Positions 7,660-17,400 of a stretch of 64,000 nt of DNA are shown here, in pieces. The position numbers and the translations under genes are program-made. This DNA comes from Chitinophagaceae bacterium. Lineage in GTDB: Bacteria > Bacteroidota > Bacteroidia > Chitinophagales > Chitinophagaceae. Within the stretch, counting starts at the first letter, position 1, and the number at the start of each line of letters is the position of its first letter. The notes under the pieces are model-generated. The model saw nothing but the letters and a program-made list of their open reading frames with translations, was not told where the DNA came from and searched no databases. The stretch covers positions 186,001 through 250,000 of the forward strand of contig JAHBTJ010000009.1 of assembly GCA_019638595.1 (NCBI GenBank), written 5' to 3'.

Positions 7660-8511
7660 ATGTCACAGCAGAAAATCATTTTCAAAAACAGTAATAACAG
7701 CAACATTACCATGTCTGCCGTTATCAATTTGCCCAAGGGATTTGATGAAAGCAAAAAATATCCGGCAATCGTAGTTTCTCATCCGGGTGGTGGTGTAAAA
7801 GAGCAAACAGCCGGGCTATATGCTAAAAAATTAGCAGAACAGGGTTTTATAACCATTGCCTATGATGCTTCTTATCAGGGCGAAAGTACGGGTGAACCAC
7901 GCCAGTTGGAAAATCCGTATATCCGTACAGAAGACGTGAGTGCAGTTGTGGATTATTTGACAACATTACCTTACGTAGATATTGACAACATTGGGGCTAT
8001 GGGAATTTGTGCAGGTGGAGGCTATACCGCTAATGCAGCTATAAACGATCATCGTATAAAAGCAGTAGGAACAGTTAGTGCCGTTAATATCGGCTCTATG
8101 TTCCGTAATGGTTGGGATAATAATGTAAAAGATGCAGATGCTTTGCCTTACCTTATTGCAGGTTCAAACGCAAGGACTACGGATGCAAAAGGCGGTATTC
8201 AAACCATACCATTAGCGCCATTAAAAGAAAAGGATGCACCCAACGAAGAATTGCGTGAAGCCTGGGAATATTACCACACCGACCGTTGTCAATATTCTAC
8301 TGCACCGGGTTTTGCCACCGCAAGAAGTTTATCGCAAATTATTTCTTATGATGCTTATAACAAAGCTGAAGCCTTCTTTACACAACCTTTGTTAATGATC
8401 GTTGGAAGCAATGCCGGAAGTGCCTGGATGAGTGACGATCTGTTGAAAATAGCATCCACTACCGATAAAAACAAATACGTGGTAGAAGGAGCCAATCATA
8501 TGTCTTTGTAG
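7660..8511 (+). CDS. Alpha/beta hydrolase (DLH/BAAT-like), C terminus cut by a TAG codon
   Basis: The fold is clear: VVSHPGGG (oxyanion region), nucleophile elbow MGICAGGGY with Cys in place of Ser, and the catalytic-His region EGANHMSL at the very end. Homologous proteins have an additional helix of about 20 residues. After the TAG at 8509-8511 the same frame stays open to 8577 and reads NYVNEAAEQLTVFFRKNL, a typical C-terminal helix. This suggests a recent Tyr-to-stop change, a sequencing error or readthrough. The Cys nucleophile is typical of dienelactone-hydrolase-like enzymes. It is probably activated by the AraC protein upstream and cotranscribed or coregulated with the NAD-binding gene. 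Confidence 0.8.
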   Translation: MSQQKIIFKNSNNSNITMSAVINLPKGFDESKKYPAIVVSHPGGGVKEQTAGLYAKKLAEQGFITIAYDASYQGESTGEPRQLENPYIRTEDVSAVVDYLTTLPYVDIDNIGAMGICAGGGYTANAAINDHRIKAVGTVSAVNIGSMFRNGWDNNVKDADALPYLIAGSNARTTDAKGGIQTIPLAPLKEKDAPNEELREAWEYYHTDRCQYSTAPGFATARSLSQIISYDAYNKAEAFFTQPLLMIVGSNAGSAWMSDDLLKIASTTDKNKYVVEGANHMSL

Positions 8512-8583
8512 GACAGTGAAAATTATGTAAATGAAGCTGCGGAGCAATTAACAGTGTTCTTCAGGAAAAACCTTTAACATAAA

Positions 8584-8614
8584 GTAGGAGTGATTTTTCA
8601 TCACTCCTGCTTTT
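8584..8614 (+). terminator. Intrinsic terminator after the hydrolase gene
   Basis: AGGAGTGAT and ATCACTCCT form a 9-base stem with a TTTTC loop, followed by GCTTTT. It separates the hydrolase from the NAD-binding gene, so transcription into the latter would be readthrough. Confidence 0.7.
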
Positions 8615-8628
8615 AAAATTTCAACATA

Positions 8629-9264
8629 ATGAAAACAAAAGTTTTGGTATTGGGTGCGGCTGGGGCGATTGCACAGCACGTTACAGAATTTCTTTTAAAG
8701 AATAAAAATATAGAACTCACATTATTTGCACGAAATTCAAAGTCATTAAAGAGATTTGAGCCATCGGCAAAAATTATTGAAGGTGATGTGTTGAACCTAG
8801 CCGATTTGAACCAGTCCATCAATGGTCAGGATGTAGTTTATGCTAATCTTTCGGGAGCAGTTGATAAAATGGCGAAACAGATAGTTACGGCAATGGAAGC
8901 AAACAAGGTTAAACGTTTGATATACGTCACATCCCTGGGTATTTACAATGAAGTAGCCGGCAAGTTTGGAGAATGGAATAACACAATGATTGGTGCTGCT
9001 TTGAAAACGTACCGCAAAGCTGCAGATGTTATTGAAGCATCGGATTTGAATTATACAGTTATACGTCCATCGTGGTTGACAAATAAGAATGAAACTGATT
9101 TTGAAACCACTCAAAAAGGCGAACCATTCCGGGGAACAGAAGTAGCCAGAAAAGCAGTGGCTGCTTATATCGTTAGCCTGATTGAAGATCCGCAGAAAGA
9201 TATAAAAGCAAGTGTGGGTGTCAATAAACCAGGCGTGTACGGGGATAAGCCTGCTTTTTATTAA
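8629..9264 (+). CDS. NAD(P)-binding atypical SDR / NmrA-like oxidoreductase
   Basis: The N-terminal nucleotide-binding motif VLVLGAAGAIAQHV (GxxGxxx type) and the alternation DVVYANLSGA, KRLIYVTSLGIYNE, YTVIRPSWL identify the NAD(P)H-binding family related to YwnB/NmrA. The length of 211 residues is normal. No classical YxxxK is evident, as in many members that use other chemistry or only sense redox cofactors. It follows the AraC-hydrolase pair and is probably part of the same stress or detoxification module. Confidence 0.8.
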   Translation: MKTKVLVLGAAGAIAQHVTEFLLKNKNIELTLFARNSKSLKRFEPSAKIIEGDVLNLADLNQSINGQDVVYANLSGAVDKMAKQIVTAMEANKVKRLIYVTSLGIYNEVAGKFGEWNNTMIGAALKTYRKAADVIEASDLNYTVIRPSWLTNKNETDFETTQKGEPFRGTEVARKAVAAYIVSLIEDPQKDIKASVGVNKPGVYGDKPAFY

Positions 9265-9374
9265 TGCTTAATTGAATGACTGCCGGAATTCCAACGGAGA
9301 AACGGATGTGCGGTTTTTGAATAGGCGATGAAAAGACTGTGGATGCCTTTCCTATATCAGAATGAGAATATTTC

Positions 9375-9650
9375 CTACATTTTAGCGACCACTTTCCAAA
9401 GTTCCTGTGCATTGTCGTACCTGAGCCGCCAGGTCTTTTCGGAAATGTGTGTGCCGCGTGCAGTGGTGTAGGCGTCAATGTTAACGGATACTTCATCCGG
9501 GTTTATTTGCTCTACCTCCGCAGTAGCGGTTGAGCCATCGCTGAATTCCGCAGTGACCTGCACGGTTGTACCGTTCGGAACAATCTTGAAAAGGATTATC
9601 GCCGAACATCCGGGGTACACATGCGTGTCATGAAAACCGATTGTATTCAT
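9375..9650 (-). CDS. Hypothetical protein, 91 aa
   Basis: The product is small, beta-rich and soluble (GTTVQVTAEFSDGSTATAEV, EKTWRLRYDNAQELWKVV). No motif or membrane segment is seen. It faces the NAD-binding gene and shares its upstream region with the mobC-like gene. The function is unknown. Confidence 0.5.
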   Translation of the reverse strand: MNTIGFHDTHVYPGCSAIILFKIVPNGTTVQVTAEFSDGSTATAEVEQINPDEVSVNIDAYTTARGTHISEKTWRLRYDNAQELWKVVAKM

Positions 9651-9782
9651 TTTTACATATTATTTCTCATTCTTCAATTAAAGCAATAGCACATTTCTGA
9701 AACCTTCATCAAAGAAGATCAATAGTTGTTGATGTATCTATATAAGCAATTTTGAAAGCAAAAATACGAAAAGAGGTTGCCT

Positions 9783-9837
9783 ACCGTGCCGTTATACGAC
9801 ACGGCTGTGTTTTTAGCTGTTGTAGCACATAATTTTG
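9783..9837 (+). promoter_or_regulatory. Dyad copy 2 plus -7 box of the mobC-like gene
   Basis: The 22-base dyad (9783-9804) differs from the 6312-6333 copy at one base. TAATTTTG at 9830-9837 matches TAnnTTTG. The dyad lies about 25 bases upstream of the -7 box, as at copy 1 on the opposite strand. A shared regulator binding there is the simplest reading. Confidence 0.6.
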
Positions 9838-9874
9838 TTTCTGTCATTGAATTGTGAACCTGAAAATGTGTGGT

Positions 9875-11857
9875 ATGGCAATAAGAACGAATGAAAATGA
9901 GATCGGGTTAAAGAAGATCATGGACATGACCCGGCTGATCAGTGTAGCCGTATTATTGTTGCACTTTTACGATAGTTGTTATGTATTCTTCCGGGAGCAG
10001 GGATGGACACATGCCATCAGTAATAAGATACTGGATAATATTCACCGGACAGGTTTATTTGATAGCTTCCATAAGGCGAAATTTTTAGCGCTGCTTTTCC
10101 TGGCGCTTTCGCTGCTGGGCGTAAAAGCAAAGATGGGGGAGGAATTTAATTATAGAATGGCATTGGCGTATTTACTGGCTGGCATTTCGCTCTATTTTAC
10201 CAGTGGCTTACTGTTCCTGCTAACGGCAGCGAGTACTGTCATTGCAGTATCGTATATGATAGTAACGAGCATAGGGTTTATTTTCTTTTTAACGGGTGGC
10301 ACTTTGCTTGCCCGCATCATTAAAAAAAAGCTCAGCGGCGACGTATTTAATACCGTTAATGAAACCTTTCCGCAAGAAGAAAGGAAGCTGGAAAATAAAT
10401 ACTCCGTTAATATTCCTACAAGATACCGTTTGAAGAACCAGGAGCGGGCAGGCTGGATCAATATCATCAATGGATTTAGAGGGGGTGTTTTGTTGATGGG
10501 ATTAAGTGGAAGTGGTAAAACGCTGATCGCAAAAGAGATGCTGAAACAACAGATCGCCAAAGGCTATGCGCAGTTTATCCATGACTTCAAATATCCCGAT
10601 TTAACTAAGGTTGCTTATAATCATTTCCTGCGCAATAAACACCGGTACAAGGTAGCGCCGTCTTTTCACATCCTGAACTTTGAGGATGTACAGGACAGAT
10701 GCAATCCATTGCTGCCAAAATCCATTCGTTCGCTGACCGATGCGGCTTCCGCTTCGCGTGCAATCCTGTTAGGTTTAAACCAGCAGTGGATAGACCAACA
10801 AGGGGACTTTTGGGTAGAGAGCAGTATCAATTTTACAACCGCCCTGATTTGGTTTTTACGAGTGTACCAGGACGGGAAATATTGTACACTGCCGCACGTA
10901 ATAGAACTGGCGCAAACACCGTTGGATAAGCTCTTTACAATACTACTGGCTGAACCCACATTGGAAGTGCTGGTAACACCTTTTGTCCGGGCTTACCAGG
11001 AAGATGCCGGCAAGCAGCTTATTGGGCAGATTTCAGGCGCAGCGATCAGCCTGGGAACGCTTGCCAGCGAAAAGCTGTATTACGTGCTTTCCGGTGATGA
11101 TTTTACAATGGATATTAACGATCCCCAAAAGCCTAAGATCGTTTGCATTGCCAATAACCCGCAGGTATCGAATGTATATAGCGCGGTAATTTCTTTATAC
11201 CTCAATACCCTGCAAAAACTCCTGAAAGAGCAGGACGAGCAACCCTGCGGGATTCTGCTGGAAGAATTTGCTAATATCTCCTGGCATAATGCCGACAAAT
11301 TTTTATCGGTTTGCAGAAGTTATTTAGTTAATGTGACTTTAGTAATACAGGATGCCAGCCAGCTTATTTTGCATTACGGAGAACGACAGGCGAACGTGAT
11401 CCTGTCTATGGTAGGCAATATTATCTCCGGTCAGGTCACCGGTGATAGCGCTAAACAACTTTCAGAACGCTTTGGGAAGATCATGCAGGATCGTCAAAGC
11501 CTTACCATCAACAGCAGTGATACATCATTCAATAAATCCAGGCAACTGGATTATGCTATCCCGCAATCAACAATAGCTTCTTTGTCGGCGGGGGAAGTTG
11601 TGGGAGTAGTAGCGGATAATCCCGATCAGCGCATTCCGCAAAAGATGATTCATGCCCAGGTGCAGCATGATCTTAAAGCATTGGAGAAAGAGGAAGGAAA
11701 ATATAAGCCATTGCCAGAAAAGCAGGTAACAGAAAAGGTTATCCGGGAAACGTTTCTTCGTGTTAAAAGAGAGGTAAAAGCGATTGTGGAAGATGAAGTG
11801 GATAGGATTATGAATACACCGGGGATGGGAGGAACGGTTGTAAGAAAAAAGGATTAA
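9875..11857 (+). CDS. mobC: MobC-type conjugative coupling ATPase (TraG/VirD4-like)
   Basis: The protein carries several N-terminal membrane segments (within about residues 20-160), then the domain entry YSVNIPTRYRL, a Walker A motif GLSGSGKT and downstream ATPase motifs including ILLEEFANIS (Walker B-like). It ends in a charged tail. This is the layout of Bacteroidota MobC/TraG coupling proteins, which bring relaxase-bound DNA to a type IV secretion channel. No relaxase (MobB) or secretion genes lie in the window, so the element is at best mobilizable in trans and is probably decayed. GTG 9854 and ATG 9866 are alternative starts. I chose 9875 because homologs begin shortly before the GLKKIMDMTRLIS segment. 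Its last 300 bases recur at 14104-14365. Confidence 0.85.
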   Translation: MAIRTNENEIGLKKIMDMTRLISVAVLLLHFYDSCYVFFREQGWTHAISNKILDNIHRTGLFDSFHKAKFLALLFLALSLLGVKAKMGEEFNYRMALAYLLAGISLYFTSGLLFLLTAASTVIAVSYMIVTSIGFIFFLTGGTLLARIIKKKLSGDVFNTVNETFPQEERKLENKYSVNIPTRYRLKNQERAGWINIINGFRGGVLLMGLSGSGKTLIAKEMLKQQIAKGYAQFIHDFKYPDLTKVAYNHFLRNKHRYKVAPSFHILNFEDVQDRCNPLLPKSIRSLTDAASASRAILLGLNQQWIDQQGDFWVESSINFTTALIWFLRVYQDGKYCTLPHVIELAQTPLDKLFTILLAEPTLEVLVTPFVRAYQEDAGKQLIGQISGAAISLGTLASEKLYYVLSGDDFTMDINDPQKPKIVCIANNPQVSNVYSAVISLYLNTLQKLLKEQDEQPCGILLEEFANISWHNADKFLSVCRSYLVNVTLVIQDASQLILHYGERQANVILSMVGNIISGQVTGDSAKQLSERFGKIMQDRQSLTINSSDTSFNKSRQLDYAIPQSTIASLSAGEVVGVVADNPDQRIPQKMIHAQVQHDLKALEKEEGKYKPLPEKQVTEKVIRETFLRVKREVKAIVEDEVDRIMNTPGMGGTVVRKKD

Positions 11858-11899
11858 ATGTAACTTGCCAGAATATTTTATCGTTAAAGCAATAAGAGA

Positions 11900-12346
11900 A
11901 TGAAATACGAGATTTATAAAGATATTAAGGTTACCGACGATTATAGCATATTTGATTTCATTAGCATTGGCAGAAATGGAAATATTCCTAAACGAATAGA
12001 ATTTATGACTACGGAAATGCCGGGCTTTTTCAATCTTGCATTTGGGGATATAGACGAAAATGGAGAAATTGACGATTACAGTATTAGTGATAATGGTGAC
12101 AGAAACAAGGTTTTGGCGACTGTAGCTTATGCCGTGGAAATTTATTTAAACAAGTATCCCGACAGATGGGTTTACTTTAGAGGCAGTACGTTGGAGAGAA
12201 CCCGTTTATACAGGATGGCAATAGGATTAAACCTGGAAGAATTATCGTTAAAATTTGATATATATGCTGAACAAAAGGATGGAATAGTTGAGTTTCAGCG
12301 GAATATAGAAGCAATAGGATTATTAGTTAAGAAAAAAATAGTTTAA
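11900..12346 (+). CDS. DUF6934 family protein
   Basis: The characteristic run FNLAFGDIDENGEIDDYSIS, then NGDRNKVLATVAYAVEIYL and YFRGSTLERTRLYRMAI, identifies DUF6934, a Bacteroidota family of unknown function frequently carried with a very small partner gene. The 54-aa gene follows after 9 bases. The pairing and the presence on a mobile island suggest a toxin-antitoxin-like unit, but no active-site motif supports that directly. Confidence 0.75.
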   Translation: MKYEIYKDIKVTDDYSIFDFISIGRNGNIPKRIEFMTTEMPGFFNLAFGDIDENGEIDDYSISDNGDRNKVLATVAYAVEIYLNKYPDRWVYFRGSTLERTRLYRMAIGLNLEELSLKFDIYAEQKDGIVEFQRNIEAIGLLVKKKIV

Positions 12347-12355
12347 ATTTGCAGT

Positions 12356-12520
12356 ATGAAACAGAAAGTCATAAAATATCAAAGTGACCTGTTTAAACAG
12401 GAAGTTACCTTAACAGTTGATGAAAATCTTAACAAGTTGAAGGGTAAGGTTCTTGCGCCCAAAAAATTGGAAGCCGCAAATAAGGCTTTGCGGAAACTGA
12501 AAGGAGTGCTCCCTAAATAG
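12356..12520 (+). CDS. Small basic partner protein of DUF6934, 54 aa
   Basis: The frame starts ATG at 12356 (MKQKVIKYQSDLFKQEVTL) and ends TAG at 12520. It is rich in Lys (KLKGKVLAPKKLEAANKALR) and ends KGVLPK. A strong terminator follows directly, so the two genes form a closed bicistronic unit. Small basic or mixed-charge partners of this kind are often antitoxins or accessory regulators. That is inference. Confidence 0.6.
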   Translation: MKQKVIKYQSDLFKQEVTLTVDENLNKLKGKVLAPKKLEAANKALRKLKGVLPK

Positions 12521-12544
12521 AGTAATATTTTTTTAAAATATGTT

Positions 12545-12569
12545 AAGCCGCCTTTTGAGGCGGCTTTTT
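12545..12569 (+). terminator. Intrinsic terminator after the DUF6934 pair
   Basis: AAGCCGCC pairs with GGCGGCTT around TTTTGA, and the stem runs into a T-tract (CTTTTTA). Confidence 0.85.
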
Positions 12570-12985
12570 ATTTGGGTATAGCCAAATCGGCAATACCTGA
12601 GTTTTGGGACAAAACAGGGGTCGGATTTCGATCCCTTTCTTGTATGTAATCAAGTATTACAAGGCTTTATTCAATCAGAAATGGAGCCGATGCCGAATCA
12701 TGAGGAATCGAGTTATTAGTTTGTGACATTATGAGAGAAATAATTATGCTTTATATCTTCATAGGGATTTCAAAAGTCCCAAAATGGATACAAAACATAA
12801 ATTTTATCAACGCAGTCTGCCGAAGTGATCAGACATCTTACCGGACTGAAGCAGACAGGTGGTACGCTGACTAAAGCAACGGCTTTGGGGCATTATTTCA
12901 CTTGGAGATCAATAGACAAGGAGGCTTATTGTTTCATGTACTCTGCATCAAATACTTGAAAATATTTAATTGATAGCTTTGTCAA
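12570..12985. other. 416-base stretch without a complete gene
   Basis: A plus-strand frame from about 12816 reads SAEVIRHLTGLKQTGGT and then LGHYFTWRSIDKEAYCFMYS before a TGA near 12958. It has coding character but no start or recognised family, so it is probably a decayed gene end. Nothing else is visible. Confidence 0.35.
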
Positions 12986-14029
12986 ATGGAACAATATCGC
13001 AAGTCCGACCAATACTACATTGATGAATACGATAAGAAAACAATACAGGAGCTGAAAGAATTGGAAAAGTTGATGGACGAAGCCGAAAAACAATGTCAGT
13101 CAAATTCGGATAACCTTCCTGATTACCTTTCCAAACAGATAAAATATATTGATACCGGAGTTTCTTATGCCCGTAACAAAAATCAATCCGTGCGGGAAAA
13201 TATAGCGGAAGACGAAAGGAAAGATCAGTTGCTTCAAAAAAATCCCATTCCAGAAAACGTTAGATGTAATACCTGTAACGCATTGATGGATTTTAAATCC
13301 CACGATTTCATTGGGCATAGAAATGGACCGTTGATTTATTTTTTTTCCTGCCCTAACAATCATTTACCGATGAAGACAGTATATGCTAACGGAAACCCCT
13401 ACCTGATACCCAAAGCTACTTGTACCTATTGCGGAGGCGAATTGGTCTGCAAAACAAGAAAAACCAAAATGAGGCTTATCCTGACTGATAAATGCCAACA
13501 ATGTGGTAAGACAGATTCTTTCAAGATAAATATTGCCCCGAAAAAGATACTACCAATAGACGAAAACGATCGAAAGAAATATTGTACGGATTTTATTGGA
13601 CGTAGAACCTCTTATGAGGACTTAAAGTCTCTGGCAGCTTTGGGGGAGTTATTCGATAATCAACAGGAGAAAGACACTTATAATTTCAGCCAGTTGAAAA
13701 TGTTGAACATTGTGCAACTGGAAGAAACTCTGGTAGAGAAACTAAAGGAAGAAGGGCTCCAAAAATTTCAATTTGAAAAGCCCAAAGATTCAAACAGGTT
13801 CTTAACTGTAAATTTTTCTGCAGTGGACAACAAGAATCGTGAGAAAACAAAAAGTATCAAAGCATTGAAAAAAATAATTGAAACCCAATTATTCCATTCC
13901 AATTGGCGGTTAATGTCTCCCGGAATATCTTATAACCTCGCCTTTCTAAGTGGGCAATTAAAAGGATATTCCCTGGAGGAAGACTTGCTGAAAATTGCAA
14001 GAGAAATCCATGAAAAGACCTTGAAGTGA
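12986..14029 (+). CDS. Zinc-knuckle protein of unknown function, 347 aa
   Basis: An N-terminal helical, charged segment (residues 1-85, KELEKLMDEAEKQC) precedes several zinc-ribbon-like cysteine pairs, CNTC (about 94-97), CTYCGG (about 146-151) and CQQCG (about 168-172), with further Cys and His between (SCPNNH). The C-terminal half is helical and charged. Several Cys pairs suggest one or two zinc-binding modules for DNA or RNA contact. It lies between a terminator and the broken second copy of the MobC tail. I do not recognise the family. It could be a mobilization accessory or a defence accessory. Confidence 0.6.
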   Translation: MEQYRKSDQYYIDEYDKKTIQELKELEKLMDEAEKQCQSNSDNLPDYLSKQIKYIDTGVSYARNKNQSVRENIAEDERKDQLLQKNPIPENVRCNTCNALMDFKSHDFIGHRNGPLIYFFSCPNNHLPMKTVYANGNPYLIPKATCTYCGGELVCKTRKTKMRLILTDKCQQCGKTDSFKINIAPKKILPIDENDRKKYCTDFIGRRTSYEDLKSLAALGELFDNQQEKDTYNFSQLKMLNIVQLEETLVEKLKEEGLQKFQFEKPKDSNRFLTVNFSAVDNKNREKTKSIKALKKIIETQLFHSNWRLMSPGISYNLAFLSGQLKGYSLEEDLLKIAREIHEKTLK

Positions 14030-14103
14030 TTTTTGCGAAATATGTTTAGTGGTATTATTCGCAGAATTTTACTTTTTGGAACATTAAGAGTATTTATACA
14101 ATA

Positions 14104-14365
14104 GATTATGCCATCCCGTAGTCCACTATTGTTTCCTCCGGGGAATTTGTTGGCGTGGTAGCCGACAACCTCGATCAACGTATTCTGAAAAAGATGTTCC
14201 ATGCCCAAGTGCAGCATTATCTGAAGGCATTATCTGAAAAAGCGAGAAGATAAAAGGTGATATGGGAAACGTTTCTTCGTGTTAAAAGAGAGGCAAAAGC
14301 AATTGTGGAGGATGAAGTTGATAGGGTTGTAAATACGCCGGGTATGAGTAAAATAGTGCTAAGTA
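14104..14365 (+). pseudogene. Degenerate second copy of the MobC 3' end
   Basis: The stretch aligns with 11549-11849 of the coupling-ATPase gene: GATTATGCCATCCCG here against GATTATGCTATCCCG there. The 29 bases starting GGGAAACGTTTCTTCG are identical in both. Internal stops and indels (a TAG after AIP, a TAA after KARR) make it non-functional. It was produced by a duplication or by recombination with a related element, and brackets 11.9-14.1 kb between two MobC tails. Confidence 0.8.
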
Positions 14366-14431
14366 GAAATAATTTAATCGCTAAATTTTTTAGTATTTTC
14401 GCAAATAGTTAATGCGAGAAAAAACTTAAGA

Positions 14432-17400
14432 ATGGGAAAAATTGGAAGAAATGATGCATGTCATTGTGGGAGCGGAAAGAAATACAAGCATTGTTGCCTA
14501 AATAAAGAAAACGTCGCTATTCATCCCTTTTCATCATATGCTTCTGACGAGTTACTAAAAACTCTAGCTTTGCTGCTAGTTCAATTGCGTAACCATGGAA
14601 AAAATATTCGTTTGGAAAGAACCATTTTAGAAACTCTCCGTCATTTTACTAATAGCACACAAAAATTAAATATAGTTGACTTAAGAAAAGATCTATTCAA
14701 ATATTGTCAGCCCCATCCCTATGAGGATCCTCCTGAAGAATTTTTTACAGAACTTTTATACTGGGATACTGGTAATCATCTTGTGTTTCCAGGTATAGCT
14801 AGTAATGGTGTTGAGATTGTACAACAACTGCTTAATACAGTACGATTACGAGCAAATTTTCCACAACTTTTTTTAGAAGAAATAGAACCTGCAATTAACT
14901 TTCTTCTTAGTATACATAACGAGATTGCTCTATCACTTGGATATACATATAGAATGTTTGAAGATGAACATCATGAACAATTGTTTATACCCGAAGATTC
15001 CATTATTAATAAATATAAAGATCTTTTCTCTATTAAAGTTGACGACATAGCGGGCTTGCTAAAACATTTCAACCTCAGCCAAGAGATGTTCAATAATTTC
15101 GTTTTTGATAACGATAAAAAGAAATTAGAATTTGAGGATAGTGATGATAACCCTTTATTCCAAAGACCTTTTATATTGTCAGGCGATGAATATATATTGG
15201 TAAACCCTACCGCCGAACTTTTTTGTCTGAACGATCATATTCTTGCAATGGCAGAAAAACACGGGTGCCTTGAAACTTTGCTCGAATCATACCGCGACAT
15301 CGGAATGATTGAGTTGTATCCAGTTTTTTCAGGAATGCACTGGAAAAGAGCCGACTTTACATTTCCTATAGACGAGTCAATACCAAAATCTTGCTTAAGG
15401 ACCGAATTACTTTTTAAGATAGATGTTGATAGATTGGCTTACGTTGTCGTTATGACAGAAGTTGCCACCAAGGATAGAGATATTAGAGAAAGCATTAAGA
15501 AATATTCATACGAAGTGAAAACACGGGTCGAGAAAATATGTGGGTTGATTAAGGAAAAGTTTCAAGGACATCAGATATTATTTCTTCATGTTATGCACAA
15601 ATCCAGAATTCTTTCAAAGGTTGGATTGCAATTGAATTTATTGTTGAACGTAGATTTCAGTTTGTTTTTTTCTTATGAGGAACTATTTCTTCTTCCCAAA
15701 AAATGGGATTTTGACAGTCTTACATTGTGGAAGTATGGAAAATACCTTCACGAATATGAGAACAATCACAAATTTGCACCGTACAATACACATTTCTCAA
15801 AAATGAAATGGTACCTGGACCATGAAGAATCATTTTATCATCCTGATAAAGAAGCTCCTTCGGTTGTTTTTTTTGAGTTTGAAATTGAGAGTGAGGTACG
15901 GAGGTCTGCGATAAGTATACTTGATAAAAAAGCTATTCCTTTTTTGAACAACGGGAAGATTATTTTTATACCATGTTATCGAAAAGAAGAATATTATCCA
16001 GTTTATATTTCTCAAGACATTAATCAGGGCCTTATTGCCAGTTGTCTTGAGGAATATGACTGCCCAATTTGGTGCGTATCTTCTCGGCGAAGTGATTTCC
16101 ATGGAGATGTTTATATTAATGGTATTCTTTACTGGTTACATGAAATGTTTCCAGTTATAAGGAAATGGGTAAATCAGCTCGGAAAAAATCCAGTCTTGAT
16201 GCGTGTGACTTTTGACAAGCATCTGTATGAAAAAGACGAAGTCTTAACTAATCCTGCTGACCTTGATGTTGAATTCCGCTATAAAATTAATGCTAATGAT
16301 AGATTAATTGACTTATACATTCCCGCCTCTATTCGTGCTCATCTGTATTCTTCTGGGAATCGTGGCGAATATCTTCTTATGAACTTGGTACTCGAAGCAA
16401 TTGGAGGGCTGCAGCAAGAATTACATGTTGAGCAGCCATTGACGGATTCTTTCAAAGAGGATATTTTCAGAAAGGTTATGCCTAACGGGATGAAGAAGTT
16501 TGTCAATGTTCTATCGGATTATCGAGATCTCACACTGTCTAATATTGATATTCCGAAGCCGCGAATAATTCCCAAGGCTGATGTCTCTTGCATTTTGCAG
16601 AAACAAATAAACGAACTAAGCCAATTAACCCACATTCCTAAAAAAATTTCAGAACCTACAAATCAAACTGACCTTTTAAATCAATTAGTGTTTTATCATT
16701 ATCAGAAAGTAAAGCTTTTAGTAAATGAATATGATGGTTTTCAATTATTGATCTTCCTTATGAGGCGACAGGAAGCATTGCTTCACAATAGCACTTTTCG
16801 TCAAGTAAATTATCCAGTTAAACAGGCTTGCTATGGTCACTATTACGATGTATTCAAAGAATTCGCTGAATCTGCAAGAGATACCAATATTGCTAACCTT
16901 GCACTTAGAATTCTTATTGAATGGGTAGCCTGCTGGATGCCTACCGGAATAAAGTTACCTTCCGATGACGGAACGGATTTTTTACTCGCACACGTATCTG
17001 AGGTGATGAATTATGGTTCATTATCTGACGAGATAAAATACGGGCTGCGGGAAGTAGAACTGAGACTTCTTCCATCCGGGAGACTGGGGATAGATCAGAA
17101 TAAAAATAAAGGCTCTTACGATATTATCTTCGACAAAATATTTGGCGCAGAATATGAAAGTTATGAGGCGAAATTCCAAGAATATTATGAGCGAAATATT
17201 CGACCAACGCCGAATGAGTCCTATGGGAAGTATCTTGATAGAGTTGAAAATATATTTAAAACTGAATGGGGAATTGGAATCCATAATATTTTCATTCTTA
17301 CACACGCTCTTGTCCGTAAGCTATTCGATAGAGGACAGTCTGTGACAATGTTGTCGAAAACGGAATTGTACGATCTACTTTCTGAATCGAAATTTACCGT

